DNA from: Pedobacter quisquiliarum
Lineage (GTDB): Bacteria; Bacteroidota; Bacteroidia; Sphingobacteriales; Sphingobacteriaceae
NCBI RefSeq assembly: GCF_014642175.1
Contig: NZ_BMIL01000003.1
Coordinates: forward strand, 1 to 64,000
Direction: 5' to 3'
DNA length: 64,000 bases
Program-made: the position numbers and the translations under genes
Part shown: piece by piece, positions 1 through 8,315 of the stretch
How the letters are laid out: each line of letters opens with the position of its first letter
How positions within the stretch are numbered: the stretch's first letter is position 1
Notes under the pieces: model-generated
Told to the model about the DNA's origin: nothing
What the model saw: only the letters and a program-made list of their open reading frames with translations
The model's database searches: none

Positions 1-91
1 AAAAGTTACTTTTTACTTGATCGCTCGAAATGTCTCTAATTAATGAGCTACTTTTTCAGTGGCCTCTTGTTAAATCATCCCTTTTTGTTTG

Positions 92-455
92 TGGAGCCGA
101 AGGGGTTCGAACCCTTGTCCAGTTGTGTGATAAATTATGCCTTCTACATGCTTATTTTCCATTTTCTTGTCGGGATCAGACGGGCCGGAAACCTACCTTG
201 CCTTTCTCCTTAGGTACTTTATCTCACGGCTGCCCCGTACCTGGCAGTCGCCAGCATTGTTATTTCGATGCTCCTGATTCTAACCTAACAATGCAGCAGT
301 TAGAGGAACAAAAGCTAGCGTAATTCTAAATTAGGCAGCTAAGGCGTAGTTATTTTCGCCAATTATAGTTTGAACGTTCTCTTTTAAGTGCTCACCGTAC
401 AACGCACTGCATGCTAACATACTTAGCTCCACCCTGTCAAATCCAAAACGGCCCC
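92..455 (-). ncRNA. ssrA: tmRNA (transfer-messenger RNA)
   Basis: Rescues ribosomes stalled on broken mRNA and tags the unfinished protein for proteolysis. On the minus strand the 5' end reads GGGGCCGTTTTGGATTTGAC, the typical tmRNA start. The 3' end has a T arm (GGTTCGAACCC) and closes with CGGCTCC, which pairs with GGGGCCG as a 7-bp acceptor stem with one G-T pair. The discriminator A is at 92 and CCA is not encoded. The length of about 364 nt fits a one-piece tmRNA, and a tag reading frame lies inside it at 331-360. It is preceded by a good Bacteroidota promoter about 45 nt upstream, so the transcript probably needs 5' trimming. Confidence 0.96.
331..360 (-). other. tmRNA proteolysis tag reading frame
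   Basis: Minus-strand codons GGC GAA AAT AAC TAC GCC TTA GCT GCC TAA encode GENNYALAA and a stop. This matches the Bacteroidota tag pattern (G-E-x-N-Y-A-L-A-A), whose ALAA end is recognised by ClpXP; clpP and clpX are both present at 58033-59968. Confidence 0.93.
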
Positions 456-504
456 AGTATGCGTGGAATAGTGTTGCTTAACTACTTCAACCACTTTCTA
501 GGTA

Positions 505-534
505 CAAATATACCACAATTATGCCAGAAATCAA
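505..534 (-). promoter_or_regulatory. Promoter of ssrA
   Basis: Minus strand: TTG at 534-532, a 19-nt spacer, then TATATTTG at 512-505. This fits the Bacteroidota sigma-A consensus (TTG, 17-23 nt, TAnnTTTG). Transcription should begin near 500, about 45 nt before the mature tmRNA 5' end. Confidence 0.8.
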
Positions 535-579
535 TTATGCCAAATTTACAGGGTTGTTTCTTGCTTAATTAATTGGGTG

Positions 580-1155
580 CTATAATTTGGGTTTGCGCTG
601 CTCCGCTGATGCGGAGACGATCTCTTTGATGCGATTTTCTCTGGTTGATGGACGTTTGGCAAATACCACCCACTGGAGAATCTGTTTTCTTGTTGATTTG
701 CTTAAGCTTAGGAAGAAGTTTTTAGCACCTGAATGCGCTTGTAGCGCGGCCTCCAGATCGGCAGGGATTAAAAGTTCCTCAACTTCGTCGAGCAAAGTCC
801 AGGAGCCATTCAGCTTGGCTGCTTCAATGCAATCCAAGCCGGCCTTGGTCATCAAGCCTTGATCGATTAGATCGAGTACTTTCTGCTTGTTTACCTTCGA
901 CCAGCCACTTTGTGGTTTGCGCCTGCAGAAAAACTGGGTGAACTCATCTTCGCCAAGCGACTTGCGTGTGCTGTCAATCCAGCCAAAACACAGGGCTTCC
1001 TCAACAGCATCACTGTAAGATAGAGTAGGGGTCTGACGACCTTTCTTGACATAGATGAGCCATATAGACTGTTTGCGTTGATGATTTTCTTTCAGCCAAT
1101 TTCTCCAATCTGAACGGCTGGAGGGGCGAAATGATTCTTCAGGTGTATGTAACAT
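580..1155 (-). CDS. YdeI/OmpD-associated family protein
   Basis: A 191-residue soluble protein with no signal peptide. The N-terminal half has the pattern typical of YdeI/OmdA-type proteins (S-x-x-x-W-R-x-W-L near residue 15; W-L-I-Y-x-K-K-G near 32; E-E-A-L-C-F-G-W-I-D near 52; W-S-x-x-N near 85). The C-terminal region ends in a basic helix. The biochemical role of the family is unclear; some members have been linked to polymyxin or bacteriocin protection. The start is an ATG that lies 36 bp from the divergent serine hydrolase gene, so the two share a very short promoter region. I see no catalytic motif. Confidence 0.82.
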   Translation of the reverse strand: MLHTPEESFRPSSRSDWRNWLKENHQRKQSIWLIYVKKGRQTPTLSYSDAVEEALCFGWIDSTRKSLGEDEFTQFFCRRKPQSGWSKVNKQKVLDLIDQGLMTKAGLDCIEAAKLNGSWTLLDEVEELLIPADLEAALQAHSGAKNFFLSLSKSTRKQILQWVVFAKRPSTRENRIKEIVSASAEQRKPKL

Positions 1156-1191
1156 AGCTGGATTTCCTTGATCTAAAATTAAATAAATCTA

Positions 1192-2685
1192 ATGATGTTG
1201 CTCAAAAAAACCATTTCAGCGTTGTTGTTAACAGCACTGATACCCATGTATGCTAATGCTCAAAGCACAGTTTCTGATAGTATTGACGTGTTTTTACAGC
1301 AGACCATGAAAGCTAAGAAAATTCCAGCATTACAGTTGGCAATTTTGCAGGACGGAAAGATTGTGAAGCAGGCGGTTTATGGAACTGCGAATCTTGAAAA
1401 TAATATTCCGGCAACGCCTGAGAGTATTTTCTCCATCAACTCCATTACGAAAGCTTTTACCGGCGTGGCCATCATGCAGTTGGCAGAGGCGGGCAAACTT
1501 AAAGTTACAGATCCCCTCGGAAAGCACCTGAATGACCTTCCAAAGGAATGGCAGCAGATCACGCTGCAGCAGGTTTTGTCGCATGTCTCCGGTTTGCCGG
1601 ACATGGATGATGCGGATGGCCTAATCATGGGTAAAGGAGATGAGCAGCTCGCCATGGCGGGAATTGTGAAACATCCTATGGTGATGAAAACTGGGGAAAA
1701 GTTTATTTACAATCAAACGGGATATGTTCTGCTTGGACAAATCATCACCAAGCTTAGTGGCATGCACTTCACGAATTTTATAGAAAAAGAACAATTCGAT
1801 GTTGCTGGTATGAAATTAACCAGGTTTGGCGATTCTTATGATGTTGTTGCAAATTCAGCCGGCTCTTATACGCTTACCAAGCAGAAGGGCGAGCAGTTCA
1901 TCAGGAACGACAAGCCAGGGGTGGCATACATTCAGTTTCCGGAGTTTTATAGAACCGCTGCTGGCATCTTATCTACGGCAACGGATATGGCCAACTGGAT
2001 CATTGCACTTAAATCTGGTAAGTTGTTGAAAGACAAAGCTAGCATAGAGACGATGTGGACACCTGCAATTTTAAACAATGGTCAGATTGGCGGTTTTAAC
2101 AGACTCACAAATGGTTATGCCCTAGGGTGGCCAACCGTAACACGTGAAGCACACCCGGCAGTTGCACCTGTGGGTGGTGGCCGTTCTGCGGTGTTCGTTT
2201 ATTTAAAAGATGATCTGTCGATCGTGGTGCTTAGCAATTTGATGGGGGGTAATCCGGATCAATTTATAGATGAGCTTGCTGGCTTCTATATCCCGGACAT
2301 GAAAGCAGCGAATGGTTTTGGTTTGTCTCCGAACCTGAAGAAGTTGAACGCTGCGTTGAAGAAAACGGGTTTTGAAAAGACAGATTTAGCCCTGCGTGAT
2401 CTTAGAAAGGCTGACCGTACGTTTATGCCGACGGAAAATGAGCTTAATGGATGGGCGTACCAGTTGTTGGCGCAGAAACGGTTTAAAGAAGCATTATCAA
2501 TTGCGAAGCTGAACGCCGGTATGTACCCGAAAAGTGCAAATGCATTTGATAGCCTGGCGGAAATGTTTGAAATCATGGGCGACCAGCAAGCTGCATTAGC
2601 GAACTACAAAAAGTCTCTGGCGCTGAACGCAGGAAATGAGCATGCTGCGGCAAGAATTAAGGCGCTCTCCACTGCTACAAATTAG
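1192..2685 (+). CDS. Secreted serine hydrolase (beta-lactamase/class C fold) with C-terminal TPR
   Basis: A 497-residue exported enzyme of the class C beta-lactamase/D-alanyl-D-alanine peptidase family (S12). A signal peptide ends near residue 23 (YANAQS). The nucleophile motif SITK is at residues 84-87. The second motif reads Y-N-Q-T-G-Y instead of the classic Y-S-N, and a VGGG segment near residue 328 takes the place of K/H-T-G. The last ~90 residues look like tetratricopeptide helices (AYQLLAQKRFKEALSIA, then SANAFDSLAEMFEIMGDQ), a common add-on in Bacteroidota members. The substrate cannot be told from sequence; an esterase or peptidase is as likely as a lactamase. The first of two adjacent ATG codons is taken as the start. 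Confidence 0.85.
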   Translation: MMLLKKTISALLLTALIPMYANAQSTVSDSIDVFLQQTMKAKKIPALQLAILQDGKIVKQAVYGTANLENNIPATPESIFSINSITKAFTGVAIMQLAEAGKLKVTDPLGKHLNDLPKEWQQITLQQVLSHVSGLPDMDDADGLIMGKGDEQLAMAGIVKHPMVMKTGEKFIYNQTGYVLLGQIITKLSGMHFTNFIEKEQFDVAGMKLTRFGDSYDVVANSAGSYTLTKQKGEQFIRNDKPGVAYIQFPEFYRTAAGILSTATDMANWIIALKSGKLLKDKASIETMWTPAILNNGQIGGFNRLTNGYALGWPTVTREAHPAVAPVGGGRSAVFVYLKDDLSIVVLSNLMGGNPDQFIDELAGFYIPDMKAANGFGLSPNLKKLNAALKKTGFEKTDLALRDLRKADRTFMPTENELNGWAYQLLAQKRFKEALSIAKLNAGMYPKSANAFDSLAEMFEIMGDQQAALANYKKSLALNAGNEHAAARIKALSTATN

Positions 2686-2708
2686 TGTATAGCCTTGTGA
2701 ATGCCATT

Positions 2709-2748
2709 ACATGAAAAAAGCCCCGGCATTTGCCAGGGCTTTTCATGT
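2709..2748. terminator. Bidirectional intrinsic terminator
   Basis: Inverted repeat with arms GCCCCGGC and GCCAGGGC (one mismatch) around ATTT. It is extended by ACATGAAAA / TTTTCATGT, with A and T runs on either side. It sits between the convergent serine hydrolase and aminotransferase genes and can serve both. Confidence 0.8.
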
Positions 2749-2764
2749 AAAAGTATGTTGCTTG

Positions 2765-3964
2765 TTATATGGTTCGTCCTGGGTACTGCTGAAGTGCAAC
2801 CTCCAGGCAATTCATCGCACTGTCGAGATCGGCAGTGTTGAGTACATAGGCCATGCGGACTTCTTGTTTACCTGACCCTGGGGTAGAGTAAAATCCAGTT
2901 GCAGGTGCCATCATGACCGTTCCACCATTTAGGTCGAAGGTTTCCAGCATCCATTGGCAGAAAACATCTGCATCGTCAATTGGTAATCTGGCAACGACGT
3001 AGAATGCGCCACCTGGATTTGGACAGAATGCGCCTTCAATGGCATTCAGTCTGTTCACCAACGTGTCTCTTCTAAGTGTATATTCTTTGTTTACTTCTTC
3101 AAAATAGCTGTCTGGTGTATCTACAGCAGCAGTACCGGCAATTTGTTCTACCATGCCGGGGCTTAATCTTGCTTGTGCAAACTTTAACGCTGATGTGATC
3201 ACCGATTTGTTTTTCGTGATTAAACAGCCCAGACGAGCGCCGCAGGCACTGTATCTTTTAGATACCGTGTCCATGATCACGACGTTTTCATCAAGACCTT
3301 CCAGGTGCATCGGTGAGATGAAAGTTCTTCCGTCGTAGCAGAATTCGCGGTAAGCTTCATCTGAGAATAAGAAAAGATCGTATTTCAAGCACAGCGCTTT
3401 TAGGGCATCAAGCTCCTCCTCTGAATATAAATAGCCGGTCGGGTTATTTGGGTTACAGATGATGATGGCCTTAGTTTTATCGGTAATCAGCTTCTCAAAT
3501 TCAGAAATTGCAGGTAAGGCAAAGCCGTTCTCGATATGAGATAGGATTGGTTTCACAACCACATTACTCATACAGGCGAAGCCGTTGTAATTGGCATAGA
3601 AAGGCTCAGGAATGATGATTTCATCGCCTTCATTAACGCAGGTTTGCATGGCAATGGTGATGGCTTCCGATCCACCCACTGTTACAAGGATGTCTTCCGG
3701 GGTAATGTTATAACCGAGTTTGTTGTAGTATTCCGCAAGCTTTGTGCGGTAGGTTAACGTACCTTCAGAAGAGGTATAGGCCCAAACATCAAAATCAATA
3801 TTCTTGATGGCGTCAAGCATTCCAACAGGTGTTGCAATGTCTGGTTGACCAATGTTTAAGTGATATACTTTTTTACCCGCTCTTTTTGCCTGATCTGCAA
3901 ATGGCGTTAGTTTTCTGATCGGTGAGGCGGGCATTTGAATTCCCTTTTCTGATATATTAGGCAT
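2765..3964 (-). CDS. PLP-dependent aminotransferase (class I/II)
   Basis: A 399-residue cytosolic aminotransferase of fold type I, close to aspartate/aromatic aminotransferases. It carries NPNNPTG near residue 172, a D-E-A-Y segment near 203 and the cofactor lysine in SKRYSACGARLG near residue 236. It would move an amino group between an amino acid and a 2-oxo acid. The aromatic cluster 3 kb away lacks an aminotransferase, so this enzyme could make the final Phe/Tyr step, but that is inference. The ATG at 3964 is only 4 nt from a TAATTTTG element (3976-3969), which hints at a leaderless mRNA. Confidence 0.88.
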   Translation of the reverse strand: MPNISEKGIQMPASPIRKLTPFADQAKRAGKKVYHLNIGQPDIATPVGMLDAIKNIDFDVWAYTSSEGTLTYRTKLAEYYNKLGYNITPEDILVTVGGSEAITIAMQTCVNEGDEIIIPEPFYANYNGFACMSNVVVKPILSHIENGFALPAISEFEKLITDKTKAIIICNPNNPTGYLYSEEELDALKALCLKYDLFLFSDEAYREFCYDGRTFISPMHLEGLDENVVIMDTVSKRYSACGARLGCLITKNKSVITSALKFAQARLSPGMVEQIAGTAAVDTPDSYFEEVNKEYTLRRDTLVNRLNAIEGAFCPNPGGAFYVVARLPIDDADVFCQWMLETFDLNGGTVMMAPATGFYSTPGSGKQEVRMAYVLNTADLDSAMNCLEVALQQYPGRTI

Positions 3965-3968
3965 GGCA

Positions 3969-3976
3969 CAAAATTA
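3969..3976 (-). promoter_or_regulatory. Candidate -7 element next to the aminotransferase start
   Basis: TAATTTTG on the minus strand matches TAnnTTTG and is followed by TGCC and then the ATG. If used, the transcript would start at or next to the ATG. No clear -33 box was found, so support is moderate. Confidence 0.4.
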
Positions 3977-4003
3977 AAAAACCCCGCTAAAAAACGGGGT
4001 CTA
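3972..4003 (-). terminator. Intrinsic terminator after the DUF1573 gene
   Basis: Minus strand: ACCCCG, loop TTTTTTAG, CGGGGT and then a T run. It lies in the 60-bp gap between the DUF1573 gene and the aminotransferase gene, so the two genes are probably transcribed separately. Confidence 0.8.
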
Positions 4004-4024
4004 TGTTGTAATATCTTTTAAATG

Positions 4025-4408
4025 CTATTTGGCAACCGTTTCACCTTTTATGTAAAGGACTTTGGTAGATGTTTTGGCGTTAGAAGCAACTGTTACGATT
4101 TTGCTGAAGGGCAGTGCTGCACCTGCAGGATTGAAAGTAACCCTTACAAATCCCTTTTCACCTTTTTTAACGGGTGTTTTGGTGTATTCTGATACCGTGC
4201 AGCCACAGCTGGACTCTACTTTGTTGATTTGCAATGGTACGTCGCCGGTGTTGGTATATACAAAATCAACAGATACCGGCGTGCCTAAGGTCACTTTTCC
4301 AAAGTTGTGAGATTCTTTCTCAAACTTGAATTCAGCAGGTGCTGATTGTGCATTTGCGATGAAAGTAGCGCCTACGAGTAAGGTAAATAGTAATAAAATC
4401 TTTTTCAT
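4025..4408 (-). CDS. DUF1573 domain secreted protein
   Basis: A 127-residue exported protein. A signal peptide ends near residue 20 (FIANAQS). The rest is a single Ig-like DUF1573 domain with the family hallmarks HNFGKV near residue 35, F-x-Y-x-N-T-G-D near 50 and SSCGCT near 67. These small beta-sandwich proteins are frequent in Bacteroidota and are predicted to be periplasmic or surface-bound; no reaction is known for them. A possible -7 element TATTTTTG (4434-4427) lies 18 nt upstream of the ATG, and a terminator follows the stop. Confidence 0.88.
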   Translation of the reverse strand: MKKILLLFTLLVGATFIANAQSAPAEFKFEKESHNFGKVTLGTPVSVDFVYTNTGDVPLQINKVESSCGCTVSEYTKTPVKKGEKGFVRVTFNPAGAALPFSKIVTVASNAKTSTKVLYIKGETVAK

Positions 4409-4510
4409 ATTGCCGTGTGTTTATGTCAAAAATAGGGTATTCAGATTGATTATGAAAGACCTGCATAGATATATTACAAAGCACGGTTAATTCATACTTT
4501 ATAAAAATTG

Positions 4511-4518
4511 TATCTTTG
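4511..4518 (+). promoter_or_regulatory. Candidate -7 element for the E1 dehydrogenase gene
   Basis: TATCTTTG matches TAnnTTTG and ends 19 nt before the ATG at 4538. The -33 region (GTTAA near 4486) is a weak match only. Confidence 0.5.
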
Positions 4519-4537
4519 ACGGGTAATTCTATTGCTT

Positions 4538-6961
4538 ATGACGCCAAATATAAACCTTACGACTAACCCAATCGACGCTGCGGAGTTAAGTTTCACAGAC
4601 TTCAAGACGATTGTAATGCAGGACTACAAGATTGCTGTTGAAAGCAGACAGGCCAGCTTGTTAGGGCGTAAGGAAGTATTATCCGGGAAAGCTAAATTCG
4701 GCATCTTCGGAGACGGAAAAGAGATTCCACAAATCGCGATGGCCAAGGCTTTCAAGAAAGGGGACTGGAGATCAGGATATTATCGGGATCAGACCTTTGC
4801 TTTTGCCACAGGCATCGCCACCATAAAAAGTTTCTTCGCACAACTTTATGCAAATCCAGATCTGGAAGCAGATCCCGCTTCCGCAGGTCGCCAGATGAAC
4901 TGTCACTTTGCGACCCGGTCGATAAACGAGGACGGCAGTTGGAAGGACTTGACGCAGATGAAGAACAGTTCTGCGGATATTGCACCAACAGGTGCGCAAA
5001 TGGCCAGACTTGTTGGTCTGGCATATGCTTCAAAACTTTACAGACAAAATCCTGAACTTGCTTACCTGAAGAACTTTTCGGTTGATGGTAATGAAGTTGC
5101 ATTTGGTACGATTGGTAATGCCTCTACATCTGAAGGGGTATTCTTTGAAGCGATTAATGCTGCTGGTGTACTGCAAATTCCGATGGCGGTGTCTGTTTGG
5201 GATGATGGCTATGGTATTTCTGTGCCTGCAAAATACCAGACGACTAAAGAAGATATTTCTGAGATTCTTAAAGGATTTCAGCGTAATGATACGCAGAATG
5301 GCTATGAAATTTTCAAAGTCAGAGGTTGGGATTATCCAGCTTTATGCGAGACCTATCAAAAAGCGATCGACGTATGTCGTGAATCGCATGTTCCAGTGCT
5401 TATCCATGTCACCGAAGTTACTCAGCCGCAAGGCCATTCGACTTCGGGTTCTCATGAGCGATACAAAGATGCCGCTCGCCTAACATGGGAGAAAGAATAC
5501 GATTGTATTCTGCAGATGCGCAAATGGATGATTGAATCGGCTATTGCCACAGAAGAGGAAATTTCGCTGATTGAGAATGAAGCGAAAGCTTTCGTGCGAA
5601 ATGCACAGAAAGAAGCATGGAACGAGTTTCTTAATGCAATTAAGGAAGACAAGAAAACGGCGATTAGCTTGATTAATGCAATTAATGAGCATGACCCGGA
5701 TATCCAGCGCATTACTGCCCGCCTGGCAAGCACCCCTGATGCATTGCGTAAGGATTTGCTTACCGCTGCGAGGAAAGCTCTTCGCTTGAGTATAAACAAT
5801 GATTCTGCTGAAAGACATGCCTTACTCACCTGGGTAAACGCGCACATGGAAGAAAATGCGGAGCGTTATAACTCTAAGCTGTTTACCGATGGTAAGGATA
5901 CCCCGTTCGCGGTGGAATCTGCTCCTGTGCAGTATGCTGATGATGCGAAAATGATTGACGGTCGTGAGCTTCTGAATGCTTGTTTTGATGCGAACTTTGG
6001 ACGCGATCAGCGTCTGGTTGCTTTCGGTGAGGATTTGGGCAATATTGGAGATGTAAATCAGGGCTTTGCCGGTTTGCAGGCAAAATATGGAGATTTAAGG
6101 GTTACCGATACGGGTATTCGCGAGATGACGATTGTTGGGCAGGGTATAGGACTTGCAATGCGCGGCTTACGCCCGATTGCCGAGATCCAGTACTTGGATT
6201 ACCTGTTATTTGCTTTAAACATATTAAGTGATGACCTCGCTACCTTGTCATACAGAACAAAAGCGGGTCAGAAGGCACCGGTTATTGTGCGTACCCGTGG
6301 CCATAGGCTAGAGGGTGTTTGGCACTCGGGGTCGCCGATGGGCATGATCCTGGGTTCTCTTAGAGGTCTGCATGTTTGCGTACCGCGCAACATGACCCAG
6401 GCCGCTGGGATGTACAACACGTTGTTCCGTGCCGATGAACCTGCGCTGGTGATTGAGTGTTTGAATGGCTACCGTCTGAAAGAGAAAATGCCGGATAACG
6501 TAGGGGAGTTTACTGTTCCTTTGGGTAAGGCTGAAGTTTTAAGGTCGGGAACGGACGTAACATTGGTATGCTACGGCTCTACTTTGAGAATTGTTGAAGA
6601 AGCGGTTGAAGAACTGCAGAAGCTTAATATTTCAGTAGAAGTGATTGACCCGCAGACTTTGTTACCTTTCGATACAGACGGACTTTGTGCGCAGTCGCTG
6701 CAGAAGACAAATAAACTGTTGGTGGTAGATGAGGACGTACCTGGAGGTGCGAGTGCATATATCCTGCAGCAGATTATGGAAGTGCAGAAAGGTTATTACT
6801 ACCTGGATTCGCAACCTCGGACTTTAACGGCTAAAGCACACCGCCCACCTTATGGTTCTGATGGTGATTATTTCACTAAACCTTCTGTGGATGATGTTGT
6901 GGAAGCGGTTTATCAGATGATGCACGAGTATAATGCTGCTAAATATCCTTCGATATACTAA
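4538..6961 (+). CDS. Alpha-ketoacid dehydrogenase E1, fused alpha and beta subunits
   Basis: A roughly 807-residue thiamine-diphosphate enzyme that decarboxylates a 2-oxo acid and passes the acyl group to an E2 lipoyl protein. The N-terminal half (~1-440) is the E1 alpha module: YYRDQ near residue 83 and a GNASTSEG...WDDGYGISVP segment that corresponds to the ThDP/Mg motif. The C-terminal half (~470-805) is the E1 beta module: GEDLGNIGDVNQGF near 496, D-T-G-I-R-E near 527, then GHRLEG and HSGSPMG. Fusion of both halves in one chain is common in Bacteroidota. The substrate (pyruvate or branched-chain oxo acids) cannot be settled, and no E2 or E3 gene is adjacent. ATG 4538 is preferred to an in-frame TTG at 4532. 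Confidence 0.9.
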   Translation: MTPNINLTTNPIDAAELSFTDFKTIVMQDYKIAVESRQASLLGRKEVLSGKAKFGIFGDGKEIPQIAMAKAFKKGDWRSGYYRDQTFAFATGIATIKSFFAQLYANPDLEADPASAGRQMNCHFATRSINEDGSWKDLTQMKNSSADIAPTGAQMARLVGLAYASKLYRQNPELAYLKNFSVDGNEVAFGTIGNASTSEGVFFEAINAAGVLQIPMAVSVWDDGYGISVPAKYQTTKEDISEILKGFQRNDTQNGYEIFKVRGWDYPALCETYQKAIDVCRESHVPVLIHVTEVTQPQGHSTSGSHERYKDAARLTWEKEYDCILQMRKWMIESAIATEEEISLIENEAKAFVRNAQKEAWNEFLNAIKEDKKTAISLINAINEHDPDIQRITARLASTPDALRKDLLTAARKALRLSINNDSAERHALLTWVNAHMEENAERYNSKLFTDGKDTPFAVESAPVQYADDAKMIDGRELLNACFDANFGRDQRLVAFGEDLGNIGDVNQGFAGLQAKYGDLRVTDTGIREMTIVGQGIGLAMRGLRPIAEIQYLDYLLFALNILSDDLATLSYRTKAGQKAPVIVRTRGHRLEGVWHSGSPMGMILGSLRGLHVCVPRNMTQAAGMYNTLFRADEPALVIECLNGYRLKEKMPDNVGEFTVPLGKAEVLRSGTDVTLVCYGSTLRIVEEAVEELQKLNISVEVIDPQTLLPFDTDGLCAQSLQKTNKLLVVDEDVPGGASAYILQQIMEVQKGYYYLDSQPRTLTAKAHRPPYGSDGDYFTKPSVDDVVEAVYQMMHEYNAAKYPSIY

Positions 6962-7053
6962 TTAGAGATACCTAATTAGATATATTAATTAGAAATACTA
7001 ATTCGATATATAAATTAGAGATACCCAATTAGATATATAAATTAGAAAAATAG
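6950..7053. repeat. AT-rich tandem repeat after the E1 gene
   Basis: About eight units of 12-15 bp built on TAATTAGA-GATAC / ATATAT. A higher-order period of 53 bp is visible: 35 nt starting at 6961 recur at 7014 with two mismatches. The first unit overlaps the last codons and stop of the E1 gene. Confidence 0.85.
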
Positions 7054-7064
7054 ATCTTATTTAG

Positions 7065-7098
7065 AACAGCCGGTGGATTAATCCAACCGGCTGTTTTT
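7065..7098 (+). terminator. Terminator for the E1 gene, overlapping the aroC stop
   Basis: AACAGCCGGT (7065-7074) pairs with ACCGGCTGTT (7086-7095) and a T run follows on the plus strand. The loop carries a further GGATTAATCC palindrome that contains the aroC stop codon. The minus-strand side lacks a T tract. Confidence 0.8.
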
Positions 7099-8169
7099 AT
7101 TTCGTAGGAGTTGATCTGCAAGTACCAGCGCCGCCATGGCTTCCACGATCACTACCGCTCTGGGTACCACGCATGGGTCATGACGACCTTTTCCTTTAAT
7201 TTCTGAAGCTTCACCAGCTGCATTTATGGTTTGCTGGTTGTGCATGATGGTTGCAACAGGCTTGAATGCAACACGAAAGTTGATTTCCATGCCGTTGGAG
7301 ATGCCGCCCTGTATGCCTCCGGAGAAGTTGGTCAGCGTTCTCGGATTTGTACCATCCGGAATGAAGATGTCATTATGCTCGGAACCGCGCATCTCACTGC
7401 CGCTGAAACCGGATCCATATTCAAAGCCGTGCACAGCATTGATGCTCAGCATTGCTTTGCCCAGCTCTGCATGAAGTTTATCGAATACAGGCTCACCGAG
7501 TCCTGCGGGGCAGTTTCTGATGATGCAGCTTACTTTTCCACCGATGGTGTCACCTTCTTTGCGGATCTGGTCAATGCAGTCAATCATTTGGTGTGCAGTG
7601 GCGGGATCTGCACATCGCACGATGTTTTCTTCCCTTTGGAGGTAAAGTTCATCGATGCTTAGGTCAGAAAGATTTGGTGCTTCTATGGTTCCCACCGCGG
7701 AGACATGTGCGAATATCGCTATGCCATGCTGTTTCAGTAGCAATTTTGCGATGGCACCTGCAGCAACACGTGCGGCAGTTTCCCGTGCTGATGAGCGACC
7801 TCCGCCGCGGTAGTCGCGGATGCCGTATTTAGCGTCGTAAGTGTAGTCGGCATGTGAAGGGCGGTAAACGTCCTTGTTGTGCGAATAATCTTTAGAGCGC
7901 TGGTCCTCGTTCGGGATGAGCAATGCGATCGGGGTTCCGGTGCTTTTGCCTTCGAAGATGCCCGAAAGCACTTGTACAGTGTCGCTTTCTTTACGTTGTG
8001 TGGTGATCTTGGACTGTCCGGGTCGTCTGAGGTCTAGTTCTGATTGGATATATTCCAGATCGATGGGCAGGTTTGCCGGGCAACCGTCGATGATTACACC
8101 GATTCCAAAGCCATGTGATTCCCCGAAAGTAGATATTTTGAAAAGCTGTCCTAAGGTGCTACCTGCCAT
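7078..8169 (-). CDS. aroC: Chorismate synthase
   Basis: A 363-residue enzyme that converts 5-enolpyruvylshikimate-3-phosphate to chorismate using reduced FMN, the last step of the shared aromatic pathway. Family signatures are clear: [14 protein letters not shown] at the N-terminus, [14 protein letters not shown] near 103, [17 protein letters not shown] near 122, and [11 protein letters not shown] plus FKPVATI near 285-305. The length is normal for the family. It is the last gene of the minus-strand unit pheA, DAHP synthase/chorismate mutase, aroA, aroC. The 146-bp gap from aroA holds a direct repeat. Its stop codon lies inside the terminator hairpin of the opposing gene. Confidence 0.97.
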   Translation of the reverse strand: MAGSTLGQLFKISTFGESHGFGIGVIIDGCPANLPIDLEYIQSELDLRRPGQSKITTQRKESDTVQVLSGIFEGKSTGTPIALLIPNEDQRSKDYSHNKDVYRPSHADYTYDAKYGIRDYRGGGRSSARETAARVAAGAIAKLLLKQHGIAIFAHVSAVGTIEAPNLSDLSIDELYLQREENIVRCADPATAHQMIDCIDQIRKEGDTIGGKVSCIIRNCPAGLGEPVFDKLHAELGKAMLSINAVHGFEYGSGFSGSEMRGSEHNDIFIPDGTNPRTLTNFSGGIQGGISNGMEINFRVAFKPVATIMHNQQTINAAGEASEIKGKGRHDPCVVPRAVVIVEAMAALVLADQLLRNKNSRLD

Positions 8170-8182
8170 ATTTTTATTATTA

Positions 8183-8275
8183 GTGATGTCTGCTTCTGGC
8201 TGATTTCAGTGTTGGAAGCAGACAAGTGTTTTTATTTAATAGAGGTGATGTTTGCTTCTGGTTGATTTCAATGTT
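8183..8275. repeat. 31-bp direct repeat between aroA and aroC
   Basis: 8183-8213 recurs at 8245-8275 with three mismatches (period 62 bp). The first copy also holds GTCTGCTTC (8188-8196), which can pair with GAAGCAGAC (8215-8223). No T tract follows on the transcribed minus strand, so it does not look like a terminator for the operon. Confidence 0.8.
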
Positions 8276-8315
8276 TGATGCCATATGTTTTAGCCCCTAC
8301 ATCCTCAATCTTTGA

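Noticed and set aside
30..323. Open frame of 97 codons on the plus strand at the left edge
   Set aside because: It is antisense to the tmRNA gene, which has full structural support; the protein has no recognisable features.
7231..7662. Long antisense frame (143 codons) opposite aroC
   Set aside because: Shadow frame of a strongly conserved gene; no independent evidence.
8188..8223. Hairpin in the aroA-aroC spacer as an operon terminator
   Set aside because: The T-rich side is on the plus strand only; the genes are transcribed from the minus strand.
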